Assembly (NCBI RefSeq): GCF_016892705.1 | Contig: NZ_JAFEMB010000004.1 | Location: 310,001 to 374,000, forward strand | Source of the DNA: Microvirga pudoricolor | Lineage (GTDB): Bacteria; Pseudomonadota; Alphaproteobacteria; Rhizobiales; Beijerinckiaceae | DNA length: 64,000 bases | Direction of reading: 5' to 3' | Shown: in pieces, positions 8,163-15,719 of the stretch | How positions within the stretch are numbered: the stretch's first letter is position 1 | How the letters are laid out: the number at the start of each line of letters is the position of its first letter | Program-made: the position numbers and the translations under genes | The notes under the pieces: model-generated | What the model was told of the DNA's origin: nothing | The model's database searches: none | What the model saw: only the letters and a program-made list of their open reading frames with translations

Positions 8163-8399
8163 TCATCGGGATTGCGGGTTGACGACCACGGCGAAGGGCA
8201 CGGTCAGCACTGTCCGGCCAGCCTCATCGACAACCTCGACCGCTAAGCCGGGATTGGCACGGGGCCAGTCCTCGCAGAAGTCGCGGGCGACCTGCAGGGC
8301 CTCGGCACGGGCGTCCTCAAGATCGAACAGGTCCTCGCCATCAGGATCCGTGTCCTCAAAGGCGTCGCCATTGCGGATGTGGAAATAGAAACGGGGCAT
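8163..8399 (-). CDS. DUF6894 family small protein
   Basis: 78 residues from the ATG at 8399. The MPRFYFHIRNGD opening, DPDGEDLFDLEDARAEAL and the closing beta strand RTVLTVPFAV are characteristic of the DUF6894 family, which is abundant in Methylobacterium, Microvirga and Bradyrhizobium. Biochemical role unknown; it is cytoplasmic with no signal peptide. It lies inside the leftward copper gene series but such genes occur in many contexts, so a metal role should not be assumed. Confidence 0.8.
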   Translation of the reverse strand: MPRFYFHIRNGDAFEDTDPDGEDLFDLEDARAEALQVARDFCEDWPRANPGLAVEVVDEAGRTVLTVPFAVVVNPQSR

Positions 8400-8598
8400 G
8401 GGTCGCTGTCCGTTTTGGACGGACCGTCGCCGCGGCAGGCGCAAAACCGGCGGAACGAGGAGGGACGCGGAGTCCCGGCATTCAGACGGATTTCGGGCTT
8501 GGTTGGCGGAGAGGCGGTTTCCGTAATGAGCGGGTTAGGCGGAACCGCTCAGGCGAGCGGGCGCGCCGGTTCGTGCGGGCCAAAGGCCCGCGCGTGGC

Positions 8599-9060
8599 TC
8601 AGACGGTTCGCGGCGGACGGTCGAGGCCGCCCACGGTGATGCCCGCGATCTGCTCGTCGCCAGGCATCGCGGGGGGAGTTTGGGAGGTGGTCGGGGAGTG
8701 GACGTCGGGAGCGACGCCGGCTTGGAAGGCGTGGCAGGTGCCCATGCTGCAGCAAACAGGGCCGGAGCAATCCTGGGAGCCCTCATCGTGGTCGGCCGAC
8801 GCATCCAGAGTGGCGTCGAGAGACGACGCCAGCTCGTCGGCGTGCTCGTGGTCTCCGTCGACGCCGCCATGCTCGTGCGCGACGCCGACCATGGCGGCGT
8901 GCTGATGCCCAGCCGACGCGGCCGCCTGCGGCACGGAGATCGGGAAGATCGCCATGGTGAAGGCAAGCAGAGCAACGATGATGGTGCCCATCAGCCGCAA
9001 AGGGAAAACGCTCCAGTTGGTCAGAATCGGATATGTGTCACGAACGGCGGGATTCGACAA
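8599..9060 (-). CDS. Cys/His-rich membrane-anchored protein of the copper operon
   Basis: 153 residues, one hydrophobic N-terminal segment (LMGTIIVALLAFTMAIF) that could be a signal or anchor, followed by a His-rich region (HQHAAMVGVAHEHGG, DHEHADE, DHDEG) and a cysteine cluster CSGPVCCSMGTCHAF. No named family recognised. The ligand content and position, 15 bp after the HMA gene and next to a CueR-type promoter, suggest a periplasmic copper-binding or sensing protein. A second Cys/Met-rich secreted protein at 19004-19387 has the same general design. Confidence 0.7.
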   Translation of the reverse strand: MSNPAVRDTYPILTNWSVFPLRLMGTIIVALLAFTMAIFPISVPQAAASAGHQHAAMVGVAHEHGGVDGDHEHADELASSLDATLDASADHDEGSQDCSGPVCCSMGTCHAFQAGVAPDVHSPTTSQTPPAMPGDEQIAGITVGGLDRPPRTV

Positions 9061-9075
9061 GGTGGTGCGGCTATC

Positions 9076-9288
9076 TCATCCGAGGGGCAAGAGCACCGGC
9101 TCGGCCCGGTAGCCGGCCCCGCGGAGGGCCAGCAGGAGGGCGGATTCGAACCGGCGGGAGACGACGCTGATCGTGCGGGCCCGGAGGTTCGCCTCAATGC
9201 GGATGGCTTGGTCGATATCCTGCAAGGCGCGGACCACGAAGCCCAGACAGCCGCCGCACATCAGATCGGGGAGGTGGAAGAGATGCAT
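9076..9288 (-). CDS. HMA-domain protein (CopZ-like copper chaperone)
   Basis: 70 residues, the size of a single heavy-metal-associated domain. The metal site is the CGGC of LMCGGCLGFVVRAL at residues 11-14, followed by helix and the ARTISVVSRR strand and a closing EPVLLPLG. Predicted to bind Cu(I) in the cytoplasm and hand it to the CPx ATPases. The first gene of the leftward operon, preceded by a CueR-type promoter at 9321-9351. The usual M/T-x-C-x-x-C loop is present though the residue before the first Cys is Met. Confidence 0.85.
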   Translation of the reverse strand: MHLFHLPDLMCGGCLGFVVRALQDIDQAIRIEANLRARTISVVSRRFESALLLALRGAGYRAEPVLLPLG

Positions 9289-9320
9289 GGCAGGGGCCTC
9301 GATTCGCTGAGATCCCAGCC

Positions 9321-9351
9321 TGTGTGGACCTTGTCACGGTGGCAAGGTCAA
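9321..9351 (-). promoter_or_regulatory. CueR-type promoter heading the long copper operon
   Basis: On the minus strand TTGACC (9346-9351) and CACACA (9321-9326) are separated by exactly 19 bp. The spacer holds a dyad: GACCTTG (9327-9333) and CAAGGTC (9343-9349) are perfect inverted arms. This matches the spacing and symmetry of MerR-family copper operators and resembles the copA site at 29305-29335. Confidence 0.75.
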
Positions 9352-9440
9352 GCTGCAAGTCGTCTCCAGCATCCCAAGCGCAGAACACCACCGGCCTGAC
9401 TTTTCAGCAGGATCATTCCAGGGGTAGCCATACGGCGTGC

Positions 9441-9463
9441 AAGGTAATATACCCCCCTACCTT
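9441..9463. promoter_or_regulatory. DmeR/RcnR-type operator
   Basis: AAGGTA (9441-9446) and TACCTT (9458-9463) flank an ATACCCCCC tract. A C-tract within short inverted arms is the known target of RcnR/CsoR-family repressors, and it lies 25 bp before the dmeR start, so it is the likely autoregulatory site for dmeRF. Confidence 0.8.
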
Positions 9464-9487
9464 ATCTGAGCGGACGGAGATGTGGCC

Positions 9488-9766
9488 ATGTCCCACACCA
9501 CCAAAGACAAGGCGAAACTTTTAGCGCGGGTGCGCCGGATCCGGGGACAAGTCGAGGCAGTCGAGCGCGCCCTCGAAGCGGAGATCGGCTGCACTGACGT
9601 GCTGATGCTCGTCGCCTCGGTGCGCGGCGCGGTCAACGGTCTCACTGCGGAGCTGATGGAGGATCACATCCGCCATCACGTGGTCGACCCGGCCCGTGAG
9701 CCGGATGCCGACCGCGCCCGCGGTGCCCAAGAGCTGATCGACGTGGTCCGCACCTATCTGAAGTGA
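9488..9766 (+). CDS. dmeR: DmeR, RcnR/CsoR-family metal-responsive repressor
   Basis: 92 residues from the ATG at 9488 (GGAG eight bases upstream); a GTG at 9482 is too close to the ribosome site. The all-helical CsoR/RcnR fold is recognisable: LLARVRRIRGQVEAVERAL, a Cys in EIGCTDVLMLVASVRGAVNGL and the ligand helix LMEDHIRHHV. In DmeR the N-terminal His, Cys35 and the later histidines bind Co(II)/Ni(II), releasing DNA. It sits directly before dmeF and behind a G/C-tract operator, so it most likely represses both genes until cobalt or nickel accumulates. Confidence 0.9.
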   Translation: MSHTTKDKAKLLARVRRIRGQVEAVERALEAEIGCTDVLMLVASVRGAVNGLTAELMEDHIRHHVVDPAREPDADRARGAQELIDVVRTYLK

Positions 9767-9805
9767 GTCGCCGCTCCCCCGCAGACAAACCCACAGGTGA
9801 ACCCG

Positions 9806-10783
9806 ATGCACGGTCATTCCCCCGACACCTTGCAGCATGAACACGTGTTCCTCGGCGACAACCACGAGCGCAACGAGCGCCTGACCTGGTTCGTGATCGC
9901 CCTGACCGCCACCATGATGGTGGTCGAGATCGTTGCCGGCACGCTCTACGGCTCGATGGCCCTGGTGGCCGATGGCTGGCACATGTCCACGCATGCGGCC
10001 GCCATGCTGATCAGCGCGCTCGCGTACTTCTACGCCCGCCGTCACGCCCGTAACCCGCGCTTCACCTTCGGCACCGGCAAGCTCGGCGACCTCGCCGGCT
10101 TCGCGAGCGCGATCATCCTGGCGCTCATTGCCCTGCTGATCGGGTGGGAGAGCCTGCTGCGTCTCGCCAACCCGATCCCCATCGACTTCACCCAGGCCAT
10201 CGCCGTGGCGGTCATCGGCCTCGTCGTGAACCTGGCCAGCGCCTGGCTCCTCAAGGATGATCACCATCATCACCATGGGCATCACGGGCATCATGACCAC
10301 GGCCACCACCATGACCACGGCACGCACCATGGGCATCACCATCACCATGCCGGTGGACGCGACAACAACCTGCGTGCCGCCTATCTGCACGTCCTGGCGG
10401 ACGCCTTGACCTCCCTTCTGGCCATTGCTGCCCTGCTGGCCGGTAGCGCCTATGGCTGGCTCTGGCTCGACCCGTTGATGGGCATCGTGGGCGCCCTGGT
10501 GATCGCCCGCTGGTCGTGGGGCCTCATCCGCGATGCCGGGGCCGTCCTCCTCGACGTGATCCCCGAGGGCGAGGACCTCCCGGACGAAATCCGGGAGGCA
10601 CTTGAAGGCGACGGCGACCGGATCACCGACCTGCATGTCTGGCAGGTCGGGCCCGGGCACCACGCGGCGATCATCTCGGTGGCAACTCCGGCTCCCAAGA
10701 CGCCGTCGGCTTACAAGGACCGGCTGACCCATCTGCATGAACTCTCGCATGTGACCGTCGAGGTTCAGCCTCTGCCGGCGTGA
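9806..10783 (+). CDS. dmeF: DmeF, CDF-family cobalt/nickel exporter
   Basis: 325 residues from the ATG at 9806, preceded by AGGTGA. A cation diffusion facilitator with six membrane segments; metal site residues include D56 and H59 in LVADGWHMS and H195-x3-D199 in HVLADAL. A very long histidine stretch (about residues 153-181, more than twenty His) lies in the cytoplasmic loop between membrane helices IV and V, and a short His-rich N-terminus (MHGHS, HEH) precedes helix I, both typical of DmeF. It exports Co2+ and Ni2+ against protons. Cotranscribed with dmeR 39 bp upstream. Confidence 0.92.
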   Translation: MHGHSPDTLQHEHVFLGDNHERNERLTWFVIALTATMMVVEIVAGTLYGSMALVADGWHMSTHAAAMLISALAYFYARRHARNPRFTFGTGKLGDLAGFASAIILALIALLIGWESLLRLANPIPIDFTQAIAVAVIGLVVNLASAWLLKDDHHHHHGHHGHHDHGHHHDHGTHHGHHHHHAGGRDNNLRAAYLHVLADALTSLLAIAALLAGSAYGWLWLDPLMGIVGALVIARWSWGLIRDAGAVLLDVIPEGEDLPDEIREALEGDGDRITDLHVWQVGPGHHAAIISVATPAPKTPSAYKDRLTHLHELSHVTVEVQPLPA

Positions 10784-10938
10784 CCGGAGCTTGGTCTGCA
10801 GAGACGACGTCAAAGCTTGCCGAGAGATGTAGCCGCTATCGGAACAAAGCCGGGGAGGGACAATTCCGTAGTGGACCGGCTGCTTGCAGCTTGGCAATGA
10901 AACCTGTGTTCCTTGTTCCCATGTGCCCATAAACCTCG

Positions 10939-11898
10939 ATGACCGTGTTTCCCTCAGACCTTGACGATGAAACCCACCGCTGTCTTGCGGAGGCCCTGAC
11001 GGAGAGCGGACAAGCGATCTCCCTCTATGATGCCGAGGACCGGCTCCGTTTTGCCAACAAGACCTACCGAGAGCTGTTCATGGGGGATTATGACGGCCCC
11101 CTGACGTTCAACGACATCCTCCGGCATGCGGCCAAGCGCGGGCTCGGGGTGCGGATCGACGATGACATCGAGGCCTTCATCGCCCGGACCTTGCCCCGGC
11201 GTAGGAGCGTACCCAGGAAGGCGTTCGAAACCGACCTGGTCAATGGGCAGTGGTTCTAGATGGACCACACGATACTGCCAAACGGCTGGGTGCTGTCGGT
11301 CGGGGCTGACATCACGACCCTGAAGCACAACGAAAAGACCTTGCGGAAGGCGCACGAGGAGGCTCTCGTCGCCGCGCGGACCGACCAGCTCACGGGCCTA
11401 CCGAACCGTCGTCACATCCTTGATCTGCTCGACGAGGCGCTGGTGGCCGCCAAGGCTACTGGCTCCGGACTGTGCGTGGCCGTCATTGACCTTGACGGCT
11501 TCAAGGCCATCAATGACACCCATGGGCACGATGTCGGCGATGCTGCTCTCCACCACTTTGCCTCCGTCTGCCAAGCGAGGGTGCGGCCCCAGGACGACGT
11601 GGGCCGGACCGGGGGAGAAGAGTTCCTGATGCTCCTGCCGGAGGTCAGGCTCAACGCGGCCGTGCGCATCGTCGACCGGGTCCGGGAGGCATTCCCTCCG
11701 GCCTCCCTCAGGAATGGCGAGCTCGAATTGCTGTACACCTTCAGCGCTGGCGTCACCGAGGCCCTGCCGCACGACGACCGCAGCTCCATCCTCTATCGTG
11801 CGGACCGTGCCTTGTATGCGGCCAAGGGAGAGGGGCGGAACTGCACCAGGATAGGCTTCGAAGAAGTGACCCGGCAGGGGACGCCGCGCTATACGTAG
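10939..11898 (+). pseudogene. PAS-GGDEF diguanylate cyclase interrupted by an in-frame TAG
   Basis: One reading frame from 10939 to 11898 encodes a PAS domain (SLYDAEDRLRFANKTYRELF) joined to a GGDEF domain, but TAG at 11257-11259 divides it. The next codon is ATG (11260), giving a 106-residue N-terminal and a 212-residue C-terminal piece. The second piece holds TDQLTGLPNRRH, DLDGFKAIND and the active site GGEEF, so it could make c-di-GMP if translated separately. The PAS core is cut just before its last strands (MDHTILPNGWVLSVGADIT belongs to the same fold). Most likely a recent nonsense mutation; suppression or reinitiation at the adjacent ATG cannot be excluded. No other lesion is seen. 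Confidence 0.8.
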
Positions 11899-11901
11899 GC
11901 G

Positions 11902-12372
11902 ATGGCCCTTGCATCCACCATCCTCCGCCTTGCGCCTACGGACATCCCGCTGTTTCGCAAGCTGAATGTCCTGTTCGGCGATGCCTTCGTCGACCGTGAA
12001 ACCTATGGTGCCGAGCCGCCCAGTGACGTTTACCTGGAGAGCCTGCTCGCGAAAGAGCACGTTGTCGCCCTCGTTGCGGTGGCGGGCGAGGAGGTTGTCG
12101 GAGGCCTCGTCGCCTACGAACTCGACAAGTTCGAGAGGGCACGGCGCGAGCTGTACATCTATGACCTTGCCGTGAGCGCGGACCATCGATGGCAAGGCGT
12201 CGCGAGCGCCCTGATCGGGCACCTGCGCGAGATCGCCGCCCAGCGTGGCGTTTGGGTCATCTACGTTCAGGCGGACTACGGTGATGACCCAGCCATCGCG
12301 CTGTACGAGAAGCTTGGAATACGCGAGGAAGTGCTGCATTTCGACATCCGGGTCGAGCCAGCGCCTCTTTAG
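11902..12372 (+). CDS. AAC(3)-I-like aminoglycoside N-acetyltransferase (GNAT)
   Basis: 156 residues. The GNAT core strongly resembles AAC(3)-I enzymes that acetylate the 3-amino group of gentamicin using acetyl-CoA: YIYDLAVSADHRWQG (85-99), where R96-x-x-G99 forms the acetyl-CoA loop, then VIYVQADYGDDPA (119-131), ALYEKLGIREEV and HFDI. The segment YVQADYGDD with KLGIREEV is a distinctive AAC(3)-I signature rather than a generic GNAT one. Starts three bases after the GGDEF frame ends. No integron attC, integrase or resistance-gene partner is nearby, so this may be an environmental homologue; resistance activity is inferred only. Confidence 0.85.
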   Translation: MALASTILRLAPTDIPLFRKLNVLFGDAFVDRETYGAEPPSDVYLESLLAKEHVVALVAVAGEEVVGGLVAYELDKFERARRELYIYDLAVSADHRWQGVASALIGHLREIAAQRGVWVIYVQADYGDDPAIALYEKLGIREEVLHFDIRVEPAPL

Positions 12373-12413
12373 CCGGAACAACACGGAATGCCCTCAAGAC
12401 GCGGAGGCATCAC

Positions 12414-12487
12414 ATGAGCTTGCGTGTGGTCCAGTTCCTCGCGGTCGTGCTGACAGCTCTCGCCTTTGTGCCGGCTGGAGCGCTACA
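12414..12487 (+). pseudogene. Remnant of a small membrane-protein gene (DUF1772-like start)
   Basis: The first 23 or so codons read MSLRVVQFLAVVLTALAFV then PAGA, the typical opening of a DUF1772-like four-helix membrane protein, but the sequence then becomes unrelated and runs into the convergent small Zn-ribbon gene. Only the first transmembrane segment survives. A truncation by recombination is the simplest reading. Confidence 0.45.
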
Positions 12488-12520
12488 TCGAGGAGAGATG
12501 AGGCAAGGGTCGAGTGTCCC

Positions 12521-12715
12521 CTATGCGCCACCGATCTCCTCGATAACGACACCTGTCCCGCCGCAGATCGGGCATTCCTTGTCGCCAAGCTTCCCGGTGC
12601 CCTTGCACTCCCGGCAGACATTCTCGCCCGCTCCTGGAGTATCCAGATCGGCTTGGTCCCCGGGATTGAGCTTCGGCTTGTGGGAGTGATCGTCACCTGA
12701 CTTCTGGTCAGACAT
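12521..12715 (-). CDS. Small zinc-ribbon protein with DnaJ-type CxxCxGxG repeats
   Basis: 64 residues from the ATG at 12715. The C-terminal half has two cysteine motifs, CRECKGTGK and CPICGGTGV, the CxxCxGxG signature of the DnaJ zinc-finger domain, here alone with a His/Lys/Pro-rich N-terminus (DDHSHKPKLNPGDQ). One zinc ion would be bound by four cysteines. No J domain or peptide-binding domain is present, so it is not a DnaJ; stand-alone forms are unassigned. An in-frame GTG-like upstream start is possible, but the ATG at 12715 follows an AGGAG. Confidence 0.7.
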   Translation of the reverse strand: MSDQKSGDDHSHKPKLNPGDQADLDTPGAGENVCRECKGTGKLGDKECPICGGTGVVIEEIGGA

Positions 12716-12794
12716 GGCCCTGGCTCCTGCAAACGTCCGTTGAGGCAACGCCGCGAGGAAGCCAAGGTTGCCCGTCTGGGCTTGCCAGGCGGTT

Positions 12795-13529
12795 CTACTC
12801 GGCCGCCTTGACCTCGTGCCTCATAGCTTCCGCGGCGATGCGCTTGGCATTATTCTCCGCCGCCTCCTTGCGCTCACTATAGCGGTCGGTGAGGTAGTCG
12901 GAACGGTCGCGGGTCAGGAGCGTGAACTTCACCAGCTCCTCCATCACGTCGACCACGCGGTCGTAGTAGGAGGACGGATTCATCCGCCCGGCCTCGTCGA
13001 ACTCTTGGAACGCTTTCGCGACCGAGGACTGGTTCGGGATCGTGACCATGCGCATCCAGCGCCCGAGCACCCGCATTTGATTGACTGCATTGAACGACTG
13101 CGACCCACCTGACACCTGCATCACGGCAAGCGTGCGGCCTTGCGTGGGACGCACGGCCCCGACGGAGAGCGGGATCCAGTCAATCTGAGCCTTCATTACG
13201 GCGCTCATGGCGCCATGCCGTTCCGGGCTGCACCAGACCTGGCCCTCGGACCAGAGCGACAGCTCCCGCAGCTCCTGCACCTTGGGATGGTCGCTGGCGG
13301 TGGCGTCCGGCAGCGGCAGTCCGTGCGGATCGAACACACGCGTCTCGGCGCCGAAGTGCCGGAGCAAGCGCTCCGCCTCGAGGGTCAGGAAACGGCTGTA
13401 CGAGCGCTCCCGCAGGGAACCGTAGAGCAGGAGGATGCGGGGTGGGTGCGTGGACGGTCGCCTCGGTTCCAGCTTGCCGAGGTCCGGCACGTCGAGGACC
13501 GAGAAGTCGATGTTGGGAAGGTCACTCAC
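12795..13529 (-). CDS. arsH: ArsH, NADPH-dependent FMN reductase of organoarsenical resistance
   Basis: 244 residues of the flavodoxin-like NADPH:FMN reductase family. The FMN phosphate loop [11 protein letters not shown] (36-46) and conserved [21 protein letters not shown] are diagnostic of ArsH. The enzyme oxidises trivalent methylated or aromatic arsenicals to less toxic pentavalent forms, and its family also reduces metals and azo compounds. It overlaps acr3 by 8 bp at its start, making it the last gene of a leftward arsR-arsC-acr3-arsH operon. Confidence 0.93.
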   Translation of the reverse strand: MSDLPNIDFSVLDVPDLGKLEPRRPSTHPPRILLLYGSLRERSYSRFLTLEAERLLRHFGAETRVFDPHGLPLPDATASDHPKVQELRELSLWSEGQVWCSPERHGAMSAVMKAQIDWIPLSVGAVRPTQGRTLAVMQVSGGSQSFNAVNQMRVLGRWMRMVTIPNQSSVAKAFQEFDEAGRMNPSSYYDRVVDVMEELVKFTLLTRDRSDYLTDRYSERKEAAENNAKRIAAEAMRHEVKAAE

Positions 13530-14589
13530 CGGCGGGGATCCTCCGTGCAGAAGGTGTCGCCTGGCGGGCGCCGCGCTCGTACCAGCCCTGGCTGCGGTTC
13601 ACGATCCAGACGACCGAGAGCATCACCGGCACCTCGATGAGGACGCCGACCACGGTTGCGAGAGCCGCCCCGGAGTTGAACCCGAACAGGCTGATGGCGG
13701 CAGCGACGGCAAGCTCGAAGAAGTTGCTAGCCCCGATCAGGGCGGATGGGCCGGCGACGCAGTGCTGCTCGCCCGCAACCCGGTTGAGCAGGTATGCCAA
13801 GCCGGAGTTGAAGTAGACCTGGATCAGGATCGGCACCGCCAGCATGGCGATGATCATGGGTTGCGCCAGGATCTGCTCGCCCTGGAAGCCGAACAGCAGC
13901 ACGAGGGTGGCGAGCAGTGAGACCAGCGAGAGCGGCTGCAGGATCCGCAGCAGGCCGGTAAGGGCCGCTTCACCGCCCTGGGCAATCAGGCGCGAACGCA
14001 GGAACTGGGCCAGGATCACCGGGATGACGATGTAGAGCACAACCGAGAGCAGCAGCGTGTCCCAAGGCACGGTGATCGCCGACAGCCCGAGCAGCAGCCC
14101 GACGACGGGTGCGAAGGCCACGACCATGATGACGTCGTTGAGGGCCACCTGTGAAAGCGTGAAGTGCGGCTCGCCCTTGGTCAGGTGGCTCCACACGAAC
14201 ACCATCGCCGTGCAGGGCGCTGCCGCCAGAATGATCAGGCCGGCGATGTAGGAGTTGATCTGGTCGGCGGGCAGGTAGGGCTTGAACACGTACCCGATGA
14301 AAAGCCAACCGAGCGCCGCCATCGAGAACGGTTTCACCGCCCAATTGATGAACAGGGTCACGCCGATGCCGCGCCAGTGCTCGCGCACCCGCCCGAGCGA
14401 GGCGAAGTCGATCTTGATCAGCATCGGGATGACCATGAGCCAGATCAGGGCCGCCACGGGCAGGTTGACCTTGGCGACCTCCAGCGCGCCAACGGCCTGG
14501 AAGAAGCTGGGGAAGACGTGGCCGAGAGCGATGCCGGCGACGATGCACAAGGCGACCCAGAGGGTCAGGTAGCGTTCGAACACGGACAT
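13522..14589 (-). CDS. acr3: Acr3 arsenite efflux permease
   Basis: 355 residues from the ATG at 14589; an extended reading to 14691 is unlikely because it overlaps arsC and lacks a membrane pattern. About ten hydrophobic helices of the BART superfamily are present. The catalytic cysteine C126 lies in the helix [16 protein letters not shown] and the second discontinuous helix contains [14 protein letters not shown], both standard for Acr3. It extrudes As(OH)3 or As(III) using the proton gradient. Sits 10 bp after arsC and overlaps arsH, so it is the pump of the ars operon. Confidence 0.93.
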   Translation of the reverse strand: MSVFERYLTLWVALCIVAGIALGHVFPSFFQAVGALEVAKVNLPVAALIWLMVIPMLIKIDFASLGRVREHWRGIGVTLFINWAVKPFSMAALGWLFIGYVFKPYLPADQINSYIAGLIILAAAPCTAMVFVWSHLTKGEPHFTLSQVALNDVIMVVAFAPVVGLLLGLSAITVPWDTLLLSVVLYIVIPVILAQFLRSRLIAQGGEAALTGLLRILQPLSLVSLLATLVLLFGFQGEQILAQPMIIAMLAVPILIQVYFNSGLAYLLNRVAGEQHCVAGPSALIGASNFFELAVAAAISLFGFNSGAALATVVGVLIEVPVMLSVVWIVNRSQGWYERGARQATPSARRIPAGE

Positions 14590-14599
14590 GTGGAATCCT

Positions 14600-15025
14600 T
14601 CAGGCGGTGGCGGCGCGCCGACCGTGCGCGTCGACGACGATCTCGCCGTCCTCCTTGTGGAACTCGCCGAGCGGCGGCGGCAGGAGGTCAAGGACGGCCT
14701 CGGACGGACGGCACAGGCGCACGCCGTTGGGGCTCACCACGATGGGGCGATTGATCAGGATCGGGTGCGCCATCATGGCATCGAAGAGCTGATCGTCGGT
14801 CAGGCTAGGGTTGTCGAGGCCGAGCTCCTTGTAGGGCGTGCCTTTCTCGCGGATGACGTCGCGGACCGGAACGCCCATGCGCTCGATGAGCTGGCGCAGC
14901 AGGAGCCGGGTCGGCGGCGTCTGCAGGTACTCGATGACATGCGGCTCGATGCCGGTGTTGCGGATCATGGCCAGCGTGTTGCGGGACGTGCCGCAGTCAG
15001 GGTTGTGGTAGATGATAACGTCCAT
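14600..15025 (-). CDS. arsC: ArsC, glutaredoxin-dependent arsenate reductase
   Basis: 141 residues from the ATG at 15025. The N-terminal thioredoxin-like fold begins MDVIIYHNPDCGTSRNTL, with the catalytic Cys at residue 11 followed by the GTSRN loop of the ArsC (R773-type) family. It reduces arsenate to arsenite with glutathione and glutaredoxin, giving the substrate of Acr3. Family arginines appear in NRPIVV and ENP/KVRLCRP-like segments near residues 95-110. The longer in-frame start overlaps arsR and has no ribosome site, so the shorter one is preferred. Confidence 0.92.
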   Translation of the reverse strand: MDVIIYHNPDCGTSRNTLAMIRNTGIEPHVIEYLQTPPTRLLLRQLIERMGVPVRDVIREKGTPYKELGLDNPSLTDDQLFDAMMAHPILINRPIVVSPNGVRLCRPSEAVLDLLPPPLGEFHKEDGEIVVDAHGRRAATA

Positions 15026-15080
15026 GGGAGAGACCTCAGGCCGAGCAGGAATTAGCGGGTAGCAGGATGATGCGGAGCCG

Positions 15081-15437
15081 TCATCCATCAACGGTTTCCT
15101 TAGGTGGGCAGCAGGGCGTCAGGGCATCGATCAGTGGAGCGCATAAGTCGGGATGGCCACCGCAACAGTCCTTGAGCAGGAAGGTCACGACCTCACGCAA
15201 TCGGTCGAGGTCGGCGCGATAGATGATCGAGCGGCTCTGGCGCTCGGAGCGGACCAGTCGCGCGCGTGACAGAATGCCAAGATGGCTTGACATGGTGTTG
15301 TGGGGGACCGCGAGCTCCCGGGCAATGTCGCCTGCTGGCAGACCCTCCGGCTCGTTCTTCACCAGCAGACGGAAGACGTCGAGGCGGGTCGGTTGGGCGA
15401 GGGCCGCGAGGGCCAGAATGACATTCTCTGATTCCAT
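15081..15437 (-). CDS. arsR: ArsR-family arsenic-responsive repressor
   Basis: 118 residues of winged helix-turn-helix type: LAALAQPTRLDVFRLLVKN, HTH around LAVPHNTMSSHLGILSRARL, then the wing ERQSRSIIYRADLD. The usual ELCVCDL metal loop in the DNA-binding helix is absent; instead cysteines cluster at the C-terminus (DCCGGHPDLCAPL and LTPCCPP), consistent with a type of ArsR that senses As(III) with C-terminal thiols. An inverted repeat covers the start codon (15432-15455), so the gene is likely autoregulated. No Shine-Dalgarno is visible, suggesting a leaderless message. Confidence 0.9.
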   Translation of the reverse strand: MESENVILALAALAQPTRLDVFRLLVKNEPEGLPAGDIARELAVPHNTMSSHLGILSRARLVRSERQSRSIIYRADLDRLREVVTFLLKDCCGGHPDLCAPLIDALTPCCPPKETVDG

Positions 15438-15455
15438 ATATCGAGACTTATGGAA
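15432..15455. promoter_or_regulatory. Candidate ArsR operator, perfect 7-bp inverted repeat over the arsR start
   Basis: TTCCATA (15432-15438) and TATGGAA (15449-15455) are perfect inverted arms separated by 10 bp. The left arm includes the arsR start codon. A symmetric site in this place is typical for autoregulated ArsR genes. Confidence 0.6.
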
Positions 15456-15536
15456 ATGTCGTCACCTAGTCAAGCGTTAGCCTGCAGTCTCGCGCATCGG
15501 TGTCGACGGTCACGCCTTGGGGGGCGCCTGCCCGGC

Positions 15537-15719
15537 TCAGGGTTCGGAGTACCGGCACTTCCCGTGGGCGGCCAAGAGCTCAATGATCCAACACTCAGAA
15601 ACCTGACGGTTCTCGCAGGCGACCATGTCCTCCAGCTCGTCCCACAAGGCGGACAAACGGGCGATCCTGTCGTTGACCGCAGCGAGGTATGCCTTGGAAA
15701 TCTCGTGGGTTTCACCGCA
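15537..15719 (-). pseudogene. C-terminal remnant of a MerR/CueR-type metalloregulator
   Basis: About 60 codons read as the dimerisation helix and metal loop of a MerR-family copper or heavy-metal regulator: KAYLAAVNDRIARLSALWDEL then ACENRQVSECWIIELLA. The C-x7-C spacing and the following I-I-E-L match the CueR loop (C-x7-C-P-I-I-E). The DNA-binding half is missing and no start with a ribosome site precedes it; upstream sequence does not resume the family in any frame I could follow. It ends AHGKCRYSEP. Best read as a 5'-truncated relic beside the ars operon. Confidence 0.5.

Noticed and set aside
9521-10930. Long minus-strand frame (469 codons) opposite dmeRF
   Set aside because: The His-rich dmeF loop read backwards gives a Met/Val/Pro run; dmeR and dmeF are convincing on the plus strand.
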